A stretch of 64,000 nucleotides of DNA, from assembly GCA_900547035.1 (NCBI GenBank), contig URFM01000003.1, positions 1 to 64,000 of the forward strand. The letters run 5' to 3'. The first letter of the stretch is position 1; each line of letters opens with the position of its first letter. The position numbers and the translations under genes are program-made. Of this stretch, positions 42,959 to 51,169 are shown piece after piece. The stretch is from an uncultured Clostridium sp. (GTDB lineage: Bacteria > Bacillota > Clostridia > Lachnospirales > Lachnospiraceae). The notes under the pieces were generated by a model. That model made no database searches. It was not told the DNA's origin and saw only the letters and a list, made by a program, of their open reading frames with translations.

Positions 42959-43102
42959 ATTCATTCCTCCCTGGTGTTTTTGTTTTCATTATAGTGAAGT
43001 TTCCGATTCATGGCAACCATGATTTCCTGGATTTTTCCTGGGATTTGATATAAAATAGCGGTAGCGGTTTCGATTACGCCACCAGAAAGAGAGGTACAGC
43101 TA

Positions 43103-44971
43103 ATGGGAAGAATTTCCGTACTGGTTCCCACCGAAGAGATGGTTCATCTGAGCCATAATATCCTCCAGGAGGGCCGTTTTTCCGATATACAGGAAGTCAT
43201 ACAGGTAAGCACTGAGGATGCGGTGGCGCAAGCCCGTCAGGCCGCTGCCAGAGGCTCTTCTATTCTGGTGGCAAGAGGCCTTCAGGCGGCCCTGATCAAG
43301 CGCCACACCTCTATTCCCGTAGTTGAGATCGTGATTTCCGCCCAGGAAATGGCTCTCTTAATCCAGCGGGCCAGACAGCTGATTCTCAAGGAGCGCCCTA
43401 CCATCGCCGTAGCAGGAAATCAGAACATGTTCTGCGACATGAGCCGCTTTGAGGATATTTTCCACATTAATCTTCAGCTTTTCCTTGCTCAGGACGATGG
43501 GGATCTGGAAAAAAAGGCCCGGGAAGCCGCCCAGTCCGGAGCGGATCTTCTGATCGGCGGCAACACAGTGATCGCAGCGGCCAAAGAAGCTGGGGTTCCA
43601 TCTCTGTTCCTCTCCAACACAGAGGATTCCCTGCGCACTGCCTTCCTTCTGGCTCAAAGCATGGATCTGGCTCTTCAGAATCAGAAGCGCAGCCAGGCTC
43701 AGATGGACGTGCTTCTGGACAGCCGCTATATGGGCGCTCTCACCCTGAATCCCTTGGGGGAGGTGCTGAGCGCCAACTCCATTATAGTGGAGCTTCTGGG
43801 GATGGAACAGGCGCGGATTATCGGCCAGCCGGTCTGCGCCCTGTTCCCGGATCTGGATCAGCGCCAGCTTACATCCATGTGTATGAAAAAACAATCCCCC
43901 TGCTCCCTGATCGTACACCATAACAGCGGCCTCCTTCTCTGCACCTGCAGTCCGGTTGTCATCGACGGCATGGTAGACAGCGTACTGGTCAGCTGCCAGA
44001 AGCTTAGGCAGAAGACATCGGATGCTCCCGCCGACAGAGGCGGAGACAGCAGAGCCCCCCGCCTTCCCTTCCGTTTTTCTGATTTAAGCCCCGGCTGCCA
44101 GGCCCTTGAACGCTCTATTCTCCAGGCCCGTATCTTCGCCCAGGCCACTGAGTCCATCTTCCTCTGGGGTCCGGACAGCCTTCTGCTGCTGAAAATGGCC
44201 GCAGCCCTCCACAATGAAGGCCCCCGTTCCTCTCAGGCCTTTGTGGAGCTGGATATGGAGGAACTGTCCTTCCAGGATCAGAAAAACCTTCTCTTCGGCG
44301 AAAGAGGCGCCGTGACCATGGCGGAAGGCGGAACCTTGTACCTGGCGGGGGCACAGGCCATCTGCCCCCAAATTCAGAAATCCCTGTTCCATCTTGCCCG
44401 CAGCCGTATGCGCAGGAATGCCCAGGGCAAACGGCTTCCCGCAAACCTGCGGCTGATCCTCTCCTCCCCGTTCTCTTTAAGAGATCTTTCCGTAAAGGGA
44501 CAGCTGATCCCGTCCCTTTACACGCTGCTAGAATATTTCAGCCTGGAGGTTCCTTCCCCTCTGATGCAGCCGGACAGCGCCCAGGAACAGATTCTCCAGC
44601 TGTTTCACCAGCTTTGCGAGAAGCATGAATCCTATCACCAGCTAACTGCCGGAGGCTTAAAAGAGCTTGGCCGCCTGGATTGGGGCGGCAGTCCGCTAAA
44701 GCTGGAAACCTTTTTGGCACGCTTGATTTTGGAGAGCAGCCGCCGTTCCATCGACGAGATTGCAGTCTCCCGCCTGCTCCAAGCCGTGGAGCCTCCCGCC
44801 AGCGCCCAAACAGCCGCCGCCCCGCCCCCGGAGGCAGAAAAAATCACGGAAGCGCTAAGGCTTCACGGCGGCAATCGCCAGAGCACCGCCAGGTATCTCG
44901 GCATCAGCACTGCCACCCTGTGGCGGAAAATGAAAAAATACCGGCTCTCGCCGTCTGGATGGCGGGAGTAA
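43103..44971 (+). CDS. PrpR-N-type regulator with PAS and eroded AAA+ domain
   Basis: 622 aa. PrpR-type sensor (LVPTEEMVHLSHNILQ...ILVARGLQAALIK, IPVVEIVISAQEM), PAS domain (LTLNPLGEVLSANSIIVELL), then an AAA+ relic. The Walker A position reads FLWGPDSLLLLK, the loop is shortened to LFGERGAVTMAEGG, and Walker B is LYLAGAQAI. A complete Fis-type helix-turn-helix closes it (GGNRQSTARYLGISTATLWR). ATP hydrolysis and sigma-54 contact appear lost. It lies directly upstream of the garR operon, with phased repeats in between, and is paralogous to the regulator at 31.7-33.4 kb. Confidence 0.82.
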   Translation: MGRISVLVPTEEMVHLSHNILQEGRFSDIQEVIQVSTEDAVAQARQAAARGSSILVARGLQAALIKRHTSIPVVEIVISAQEMALLIQRARQLILKERPTIAVAGNQNMFCDMSRFEDIFHINLQLFLAQDDGDLEKKAREAAQSGADLLIGGNTVIAAAKEAGVPSLFLSNTEDSLRTAFLLAQSMDLALQNQKRSQAQMDVLLDSRYMGALTLNPLGEVLSANSIIVELLGMEQARIIGQPVCALFPDLDQRQLTSMCMKKQSPCSLIVHHNSGLLLCTCSPVVIDGMVDSVLVSCQKLRQKTSDAPADRGGDSRAPRLPFRFSDLSPGCQALERSILQARIFAQATESIFLWGPDSLLLLKMAAALHNEGPRSSQAFVELDMEELSFQDQKNLLFGERGAVTMAEGGTLYLAGAQAICPQIQKSLFHLARSRMRRNAQGKRLPANLRLILSSPFSLRDLSVKGQLIPSLYTLLEYFSLEVPSPLMQPDSAQEQILQLFHQLCEKHESYHQLTAGGLKELGRLDWGGSPLKLETFLARLILESSRRSIDEIAVSRLLQAVEPPASAQTAAAPPPEAEKITEALRLHGGNRQSTARYLGISTATLWRKMKKYRLSPSGWRE

Positions 44972-44992
44972 AACATCCAATTGTATGATAGA

Positions 44993-45034
44993 TTTGAAAT
45001 ATATTTGAAATAATACTTTAGTTTTTTTGAAATA
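44993..45034 (+). promoter_or_regulatory. three helically phased TTTGAAATA repeats upstream of garR
   Basis: TTTGAAATA occurs at 44993, 45004 and 45026, spaced 11 and 22 bp, so all three lie on one face of the helix. Downstream is TATAGT (45106-45111) with no good -35, as expected of an activator-dependent promoter, about 48 bp before garR. The neighbouring PrpR-N regulator is the natural candidate to bind. Confidence 0.6.
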
Positions 45035-45158
45035 TTATTGCTTTTCGATAAAAAATCAGCGGTATTTTATCCAATACTTCCATAGATGTTTCGGCTGTTC
45101 TCCGCTATAGTAAAGGCACAAAGAAACCGAAACCCTAACATGTAAAGGAGAATGCAAA

Positions 45159-46049
45159 ATGAAAGTAGGATTTATTGGACTTGGAATTATGGGACGGCCT
45201 ATGGCGAAGAATCTGATCAAGGCCGGGCACGAGCTGGTCGTATGCGACTTCAACAAGAGCGCGGTTGATGACCTGGTATCCTGCGGCGCTAAGGCTGCGG
45301 CAAACGGCGCTGAGATCGCCAAGGAGTGCAATGTCATCATCACCATGGTTCCCAATTCCCCCCATGTAAGAGCGGCCTGCCTGGGCGAGGGTGGTATTAT
45401 CGAAACCGGCAATGAGAACACCGTGGTTTTAGACATGTCTTCCATCGATCCCACCGAGTCGAAAGCCATCGCCGCTGAGCTGGCGAAGAAGGGCATCGAT
45501 ATGTGCGACTGCCCCGTATCCGGCGGAGAGCCCAAGGCCATAGACGGAACCATTTCCGTTATGTGCGGCGGCAAGAAAGAAACCTTTGACAAGTATTATG
45601 ACCTGCTGATGGCTATGGCCGGTTCCGTGGTATACGTAGGACCCATCGGCTCCGGAAACGTGGCTAAGCTGGCAAATCAGATGGTAGTGGCCTGCAACAT
45701 CGCCGCCGTAGCCGAGGCACTGACCTTTGCCAAGAAGGCGGGAACAGATCCGGAGCTTGTTTATCAGGCCATCCGGGGCGGTCTGGCAGGCTCTACGGTT
45801 ATGGACGCCAAGGCTCCTATGATGTTAGCAGGCAACTACAAGCCCGGATTCCGGATTGAACTCCACATCAAGGATCTGAACAACGTGTTAAACGCCGCTC
45901 ATGCCATCAATATGCCCGTTCCCATGGCAGCCCAGATGATGGAGATCATGCAGAACTTAAAGACCTTTGGCGGCGAGAAGGAGGATCACAGCTCCATGGT
46001 AAAATACTACGAGCGGATCTCCGGCGTTTCCATCGTAAAAGAAGATTAA
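45159..46049 (+). CDS. garR: 2-hydroxy-3-oxopropionate (tartronate semialdehyde) reductase
   Basis: 296-aa beta-hydroxyacid dehydrogenase: GFIGLGIMGRPMAKNL binds NAD(P)H, DCPVSGGEPKA is the substrate loop, and GNVAKLANQ holds the catalytic Lys170. The GGEPKA form is typical of GarR, which reduces tartronate semialdehyde to D-glycerate in galactarate and glucarate breakdown. GarD and GudD elsewhere in the window support this. First gene of a four-gene operon. Confidence 0.87.
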   Translation: MKVGFIGLGIMGRPMAKNLIKAGHELVVCDFNKSAVDDLVSCGAKAAANGAEIAKECNVIITMVPNSPHVRAACLGEGGIIETGNENTVVLDMSSIDPTESKAIAAELAKKGIDMCDCPVSGGEPKAIDGTISVMCGGKKETFDKYYDLLMAMAGSVVYVGPIGSGNVAKLANQMVVACNIAAVAEALTFAKKAGTDPELVYQAIRGGLAGSTVMDAKAPMMLAGNYKPGFRIELHIKDLNNVLNAAHAINMPVPMAAQMMEIMQNLKTFGGEKEDHSSMVKYYERISGVSIVKED

Positions 46050-46064
46050 CTAGGGAGGCTCCTT

Positions 46065-46967
46065 ATGATATCCACTGATTTTATCAAAGGCGTAATCGTT
46101 CCTATTATCACCCCCATCGATGAGGATGAGCGCATCGATGAGGCCCGTTTAAGACGTCAGGTTGATTTCGTTATCAAGGGCGGGCTTCACGGAATCCTGG
46201 CCTTCGGCTCCAACGGGGAGTTTTACCAGCTGGAGGAGGATGAGATGCGTCGGGGCTTACAGATCATGGTAGATCAGGCCGCAGGCCGGGTTCCCGTATA
46301 TTTTGGCATCGGCGCCATCAACACCAAGAAATGCTGCCGCCTGGCAAAGATGGCGGTGGAAAACGGCGCTGTGGGCGTGTCCATTCTCCAGCCCATGTTT
46401 TTAAAGCCCACAGAGGAAGAGCTGTTCCAGCATTTTAAGGCCATCGCCCAGGCGGTTCCTGAAACGCCCGTTCTGCTCTACAACAATCCTGGACGGGTTG
46501 GCTACACCATGAGCGCGAACCTGGTGGATCGTCTGGCCCATGAGGTGGAAAATATTGTAGGCATGAAGGACACTTCCGGCGACATCACTCAGACGGAAGA
46601 GTTTATCCGCAGAACCAGAGACGTAAACTTCAAGGTATTCGGAGGCAAAGATACCCTTCTCTACGCCAGCCTCTGCCATGGCGCTGTAGGCGGCGTATGC
46701 ACCGCCGGAAATTTCATGCCGGAGCTGATTGTGGATGTGTACAACAAGTACATGGCCGGCGACCTGAAGGGCTCCCTGGAAGCTCAGTTTAAGCTGAATC
46801 CGGTCCGCCTCTCCATGGATGCCGCCAGCTTCCCGGTAGCGGCCAAGGATATGGCGAACTTAAGGGGGCTGGATATAGGCGTGCCCTACCGGCCCAATCT
46901 TCCCACACCGGAAGGAAAGGCTTTGGACAACATCCGCAGAACCATGAAAGAAGCGGGATTGATTTAA
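46065..46967 (+). CDS. DapA-family lyase, candidate 5-keto-4-deoxyglucarate aldolase
   Basis: 300-aa Schiff-base barrel: Tyr139 in VLLYNNPGRVG, Lys168 in IVGMKDTSGD, pyruvate loop FGSNGEFYQL. It begins 15 nt after garR, whose substrate tartronate semialdehyde is made by cleaving 5-keto-4-deoxyglucarate. A DapA-type enzyme replacing the usual HpaI-type GarL is therefore a good inference. A dehydratase making 2-oxoglutarate semialdehyde is the alternative. It differs clearly from the paralogue at 37.4 kb. Confidence 0.82.
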   Translation: MISTDFIKGVIVPIITPIDEDERIDEARLRRQVDFVIKGGLHGILAFGSNGEFYQLEEDEMRRGLQIMVDQAAGRVPVYFGIGAINTKKCCRLAKMAVENGAVGVSILQPMFLKPTEEELFQHFKAIAQAVPETPVLLYNNPGRVGYTMSANLVDRLAHEVENIVGMKDTSGDITQTEEFIRRTRDVNFKVFGGKDTLLYASLCHGAVGGVCTAGNFMPELIVDVYNKYMAGDLKGSLEAQFKLNPVRLSMDAASFPVAAKDMANLRGLDIGVPYRPNLPTPEGKALDNIRRTMKEAGLI

Positions 46968-46986
46968 GCGAATCCACCACCTATAC

Positions 46987-47015
46987 TGGCGGAGCAGCAA
47001 AACGCTGCCCCGCCA
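46987..47015 (+). other. intercistronic hairpin in the garR operon
   Basis: TGGCGGAGCAGC and GCTGCCCCGCCA form a 12-bp stem with one mismatch and a 5-nt loop, 20 nt after the aldolase gene. There is no T-run, so partial termination or mRNA stabilisation is likely in the 91-nt gap. Confidence 0.5.
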
Positions 47016-47058
47016 ACGTTCATTTCATAAAGACCATGTATAGAAAGGAAGGAACACC

Positions 47059-47487
47059 ATGGAATACCGTAAATTCGGCAGCGACTACCTGCTGCGCATC
47101 GACAAGGGCGAGGAAATCCTGCAAGTCATTTCCGAGCTTTGCGCCAAAGAGGGCATTACCCTGGGTACTGTGTCCGGCCTGGGAGCCGTAGGCGAAGTAA
47201 CCTTAGGCGTATTTGACCGCCAGGCCTTTCAGTATGTTTCCCGCACCTACACCGGGGATCTAGAAATCGCTTCCTGTAACGGCAATATCAGCACCATGGA
47301 TGGGAATACCTACCTCCACATCCATATGGTAGCAGGTAATCCCAAGGAAAATATCTGCTGCGGCGGACATTTAAACCGGGGCGTAATCAGCCTGACTGGG
47401 GAATTTTGGATTCACGCGGTAAACGGCGGCGTTGACCGGAAGTATTCGCCGGAAATCGGCCTGAACCTGATTCAATTTACCGATTAA
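47059..47487 (+). CDS. PPC/DUF296 domain protein
   Basis: 142 aa: YLLRIDKGEEILQVISELCAKE, then ITLGTVSGLGAVGEVTLGVFD and the conserved YLHIHMVAGNPKENICCGGHL, with GEFWIH near the end. The PPC (DUF296) fold forms trimers; in plants it is tied to AT-hook DNA-binding proteins, and bacterial members have no assigned reaction. The conserved HIH plus GGHL are possible metal ligands. Its place in the garR operon suggests a sugar-acid step or a sensing role. Confidence 0.82.
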   Translation: MEYRKFGSDYLLRIDKGEEILQVISELCAKEGITLGTVSGLGAVGEVTLGVFDRQAFQYVSRTYTGDLEIASCNGNISTMDGNTYLHIHMVAGNPKENICCGGHLNRGVISLTGEFWIHAVNGGVDRKYSPEIGLNLIQFTD

Positions 47488-47502
47488 CGGGGGAGGATAC
47501 GG

Positions 47503-48357
47503 ATGAAGCATACAGTACGCCTGGCAGACGGACGCATTGTCCCCGCCATTGGATTGGGAACTTGGTATTTAGGAGAGAATCCGGTATCCTGGCACAGGGA
47601 GCTTGAAGCGCTCCGAACCGGCATAAAAGAGGGGATGACCCTGATCGATACGGCGGAGATGTACGGCAGCGGGCGCAGCGAACGCCTGGTTGGAGAGGCG
47701 ATTTCCGGCATGGACCGCGAAAGTCTTTTTGTGGTGTCCAAGGTTCTCCCTCAAAACGCTGGAAAGGGCAGGATCTTCTCCAGCTGCCGGGCCAGCCTAA
47801 AGCGGCTGGGCACCGGTTATCTGGATCTGTACCTGCTGCACTGGAGGGGCGGCGTGCCCCTTTCCGAAACTGTCGCCTGCATGGAGGAGTTAAAAAAAGA
47901 GGGTCTGATCAGGGCCTGGGGCGTTTCCAATTTCGATATCGAAGATATGGAAGATCTTTGGAGTGTTAAAAACGGCAGAAACTGCCTGATTAACCAGGTT
48001 CTCTACCACCCAGGCTCCCGAGGAATCGAATTCAGCCTTCTTCCCTGGATGGAGGCACACAGCGTAGCCCTCATGGCCTACTGCCCCCTAGCCCAGGGAG
48101 GCCGCCTGCGCCAGGGGCTGATGGAGAGTCCGGCTGTAAGGGAGATTGCCAAAGCCCACGGGGCCACACCGGCGCAGGTACTCCTCGCCTGGGCGATACG
48201 GAACAAAAAGACCATTGCCATCCCAAGAAGCGCCTCCCCTGCCCACACAAGGGAGAACGCCCTGGCTGACCAACTGGTTTTAAGCCCCTCAGAGCTGGAG
48301 AGTATCGACTCCTTCTTTCCCGCGCCTTCCAGGAAAACTTATCTGGATATCCAGTAA
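47503..48357 (+). CDS. aldo/keto reductase
   Basis: 284-aa reductase: IPAIGLGTWYLG-like start, DTAEMYGSGRSERLVGEAI with the catalytic Asp and Tyr, VSKVLPQNAGK with Lys, LYLLHWRGGVPL with His, and the AIPRSASPAHTREN cofactor loop. It likely reduces an aldehyde or keto acid of the pathway or detoxifies side products. Last gene before a strong terminator. Confidence 0.85.
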   Translation: MKHTVRLADGRIVPAIGLGTWYLGENPVSWHRELEALRTGIKEGMTLIDTAEMYGSGRSERLVGEAISGMDRESLFVVSKVLPQNAGKGRIFSSCRASLKRLGTGYLDLYLLHWRGGVPLSETVACMEELKKEGLIRAWGVSNFDIEDMEDLWSVKNGRNCLINQVLYHPGSRGIEFSLLPWMEAHSVALMAYCPLAQGGRLRQGLMESPAVREIAKAHGATPAQVLLAWAIRNKKTIAIPRSASPAHTRENALADQLVLSPSELESIDSFFPAPSRKTYLDIQ

Positions 48358-48367
48358 TTTCTTTAAT

Positions 48368-48416
48368 ACAGCAAAAAAGCTTCCCGCCAAAAGAAAGCGG
48401 GAAGCTTTTTTGCTGT
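48368..48416. terminator. strong bidirectional terminator
   Basis: ACAGCAAAAAAGCTTCCCGC and its exact complement form a 20-bp stem with a 9-nt loop and T-runs in both directions. It separates the garR operon from the convergent gudD operon. Confidence 0.93.
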
Positions 48417-48421
48417 GCCTG

Positions 48422-49762
48422 CTAATGCAGGCCCATTGTGGCAAGCAGGACTGCCAGGAAGGAATTCAGGAAGGGATAGATGGCTCCCAGCCAGAACTCG
48501 TGATAATAAGCCTGTTTGTGGGTCATCCTGGTGTAGTTCAGGCGGTTGATGGCCGAGCCATTATGAGGCAGGGAATCTAGGCCGTAGCAGGAGATACACA
48601 CAATTCTGTGAATGATATCCGGCGCAACGCCCAGGGCCAGGAAGCGGTCCGCGAACACAGTCAGGGCGATGGCCTCACCTCCAGAAGCGGAACCGGTAAT
48701 TCCTGCAACGATATTGGTGGCCAGAGCCAGCTGAAGCAGGGGCGGTCCGGGAATCTTGTCCAGGTTGTCGATCAGGTACTGGAAGCCGGGAGCCAGTTCA
48801 ACCGCCGCTCCAAAACCTACAACTGCGGAAACGTTCATGATAGACTTCATAGTGGAAGTACATCCGGAACCAAAAGTTTTGCTCATGTTTTCAAATTTGT
48901 TGAAATACAGCACAAAACAGGTCAAACACCCCAGAGCCAGGGATACGAAAGGCTCAATGTTGAACACATTCATGGCTACCAGCAGTACAATAGAAGGAGC
49001 CAGGGCCTTGATAAACTGGGCATTGGAACAGGTGGCCTCCAGGATGGCGTTGTTCAGGTCGCCGGCCTCCTTCTCCATCAGGGCTCCGGTTACCATATAG
49101 CCTTCATTCCGCTTTTCATTCCTGCGCAGCATAAACCAGATGTAAAACGCGCCGAAGATAATGCAGGACAAGGATGTAATAGTGGCAATCACCGGGGCGG
49201 ACTTGGGGCTGGTCCCCAGATAGTCGATGGGGATCAAGTTCTGCACGGAGGGTGAACCGGGAAGGATGGCCGTCCACATAGAGCCTCCGTATACTGCCAC
49301 CGCGATAACAAAGTGCCACGGAATATCAAACTTTTTAAAGATCGCCCGGCAGATGGGGGCGATGGTAAAGATCACCACAAAACCGCTGACGCCGCCGAAG
49401 GAAAGGATGGCGGTGATCAGAGACAGGCCCATCAGCACCCAGAACTTAGCGTTCTTTCCTCCTGCCTTCTCGGAGATGCTTCCCACCTTAACCGCGATAT
49501 CCTGGGCCGCGCCGCAGTCTCCCAGCATAGCGCCCAGAATACAGGCAGGAAGGAACAGCAGAAAATTGGATGTGGCGAAGCCGCCGAAGTCTGCGGCGTA
49601 AGCCCCCTTCATGTTCTCGATAATGGGCAGGCCGGAGAACAAAAATACAATAGCCGCGCAGACAGGGCCAAGAATCATAATATGTACTCCCTTAAAGGAG
49701 CCCACTACCAGCAGAATCAATGCCAGCAAAATGCCGATCAAGCTAAGCATACCTGCGTCCAT
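48422..49762 (-). CDS. GntP-family permease
   Basis: 446-aa membrane protein with about 12 helices: FFLPACILGAMLGDCGAAQDIA-like region, GGVSGFVVIFTIAPICRAIF, the GITGSASGGEAIALTVF motif and CYGLDSLPHNGSAINRL, which mark the GntP/citrate-like gluconate permease group. It is the last gene of the gudD operon and likely imports an aldarate or related hydroxy acid. The ATG at 49762 has GGAGG eight nt upstream; an ATG five codons earlier contains that site. Confidence 0.86.
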   Translation of the reverse strand: MDAGMLSLIGILLALILLVVGSFKGVHIMILGPVCAAIVFLFSGLPIIENMKGAYAADFGGFATSNFLLFLPACILGAMLGDCGAAQDIAVKVGSISEKAGGKNAKFWVLMGLSLITAILSFGGVSGFVVIFTIAPICRAIFKKFDIPWHFVIAVAVYGGSMWTAILPGSPSVQNLIPIDYLGTSPKSAPVIATITSLSCIIFGAFYIWFMLRRNEKRNEGYMVTGALMEKEAGDLNNAILEATCSNAQFIKALAPSIVLLVAMNVFNIEPFVSLALGCLTCFVLYFNKFENMSKTFGSGCTSTMKSIMNVSAVVGFGAAVELAPGFQYLIDNLDKIPGPPLLQLALATNIVAGITGSASGGEAIALTVFADRFLALGVAPDIIHRIVCISCYGLDSLPHNGSAINRLNYTRMTHKQAYYHEFWLGAIYPFLNSFLAVLLATMGLH

Positions 49763-49801
49763 AACAGATACCTCCATTCATTTGTTTTTTCATACTCTCC
49801 C

Positions 49802-51145
49802 CTACCTTACCAGGCAGGGCTTTTTGGAATCGTACTTCCAGCCGGGAATCAGATACTGCATGGCGGCGGCATCGTCCCGGTCATGGCTGGGCATGCTATT
49901 GTAAAGCTTATTGGCTTCCATCACCTTTTTCATGTCCAGCCTTACCCCAAGGCCAGGCCCTTTGGGCACCTCCAGATACCCATTCCTGATTTTCGGGGCG
50001 TCCTCCAGCAAATCCTGGCCGTCCTGCCAGATCCAGTGGGTATCCAGGGCGGTAGGATGTCCCGGGGCCGCCGCCGCCACATGGGCGAAGGTAGCCAGGG
50101 TAATATCAAAATGGTTGTTGGAATGGCTGCCCCAGGTAAGGCCCCAGTCGTTAAGGATGGCCGCCATCCTCAGGCTTCCCTCCAGCCCCCAGAAGTGGGG
50201 ATCCGCCAGGACAATGTCCACGGATTTCAGCGCAGCGGCGTGGTAGAACTGTCTCCAGTTGGTGGCGATCATGTTAGTGGCCACCGGCAAATGGGTGGCA
50301 TTTTTAAACTCCGCCATAATCTCTCTACTGGAGAAGCCCGCCTCGGGGCCGCAGGGATCCTCCACATAGGTAAGGATATCCTGGGCGCCTTTGCACAGGC
50401 CGACAGCCTCAGCCAGGCTCCATGCGCCGTTGGGGTCAATGTTGATGTGCCCCAGGGGGAACTGCTTTTTCAAGGCGCGGACCGTATCCATCTCATAGGT
50501 GCCCTCAAATACGCCTCCCTTCAGCTTAAAATTGCGGAAGCCGTATTTCTCCTGCAGGCAGCAGGCCTGCTCCACAATCTGCTCATGGGCCAGCATCTCA
50601 TTTCGCCGCATCCGAAACCATGGATCCGCGCTCTCCCTCTCATCCAGATAAGGAAGATCTGTCTTGCCCTTATCCGATACATAAAACAAGTATCCCAGCA
50701 CCTCCACCTGATCCCTCTGTTTTCCCTCAGCCAAAAGCTCGCACATGGGAACGCCCAAAAATTGGCCTAAAAGATCCAGCAGGGCGCACTCGATGGCCCA
50801 CTCCGCCCGAACCACAAACTTCAGCTTGCTGATGTCCAGGGTCTGAATTCCCTCGCCGTCATCCTCCTCGGATGGCTTTTCTCCCCGGTGGATGGCTCCC
50901 AGGCTAGCCCGGTAACGTCCGATCTCCCGTCCCTCTACCAGAGGAATACACGCCTTAAGGCACTGGCAGGTGTACTCGCCTCCGTGGATCTCGCCTACGC
51001 CTGTATGGCCGCAGCTGTCCTTGAGGACTACCAGGTTTCTGGTGAAAAATGGGCCGTGGGCTCCGCTTAAGGTCATTTCCATGCTATCATAGCCGGCAAC
51101 GGGTATGACCTGCATCTCTGTCACAATCGGGGTCTTTCCTGTCAT
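49802..51145 (-). CDS. glucarate dehydratase paralogue (GudX-like)
   Basis: 447-aa enolase-superfamily protein closely related to the next gene. It keeps the acid-sugar dehydratase residues: FKLKGG (base KxK), INIDPNGAW (metal Asp, Asn), VEDPCG (Glu), ATNMIATNW, DPHFWG and GSHSNNHFD (His base). All key positions look intact, so it may be active on a different epimer or help GudD, as GudX is thought to do in E. coli. It follows gudD by 24 nt. Confidence 0.85.
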   Translation of the reverse strand: MTGKTPIVTEMQVIPVAGYDSMEMTLSGAHGPFFTRNLVVLKDSCGHTGVGEIHGGEYTCQCLKACIPLVEGREIGRYRASLGAIHRGEKPSEEDDGEGIQTLDISKLKFVVRAEWAIECALLDLLGQFLGVPMCELLAEGKQRDQVEVLGYLFYVSDKGKTDLPYLDERESADPWFRMRRNEMLAHEQIVEQACCLQEKYGFRNFKLKGGVFEGTYEMDTVRALKKQFPLGHINIDPNGAWSLAEAVGLCKGAQDILTYVEDPCGPEAGFSSREIMAEFKNATHLPVATNMIATNWRQFYHAAALKSVDIVLADPHFWGLEGSLRMAAILNDWGLTWGSHSNNHFDITLATFAHVAAAAPGHPTALDTHWIWQDGQDLLEDAPKIRNGYLEVPKGPGLGVRLDMKKVMEANKLYNSMPSHDRDDAAAMQYLIPGWKYDSKKPCLVR

Positions 51146-51169
51146 AAGCAGCCACCTCCTTTAAACCGT

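Noticed and set aside
49313..50770. Plus-strand open frame of 485 codons opposite the GntP and glucarate-dehydratase genes
   Set aside because: It spans two real minus-strand genes antisense, is rich in His, Gln and Pro as shadow frames are, and has no recognisable domain.
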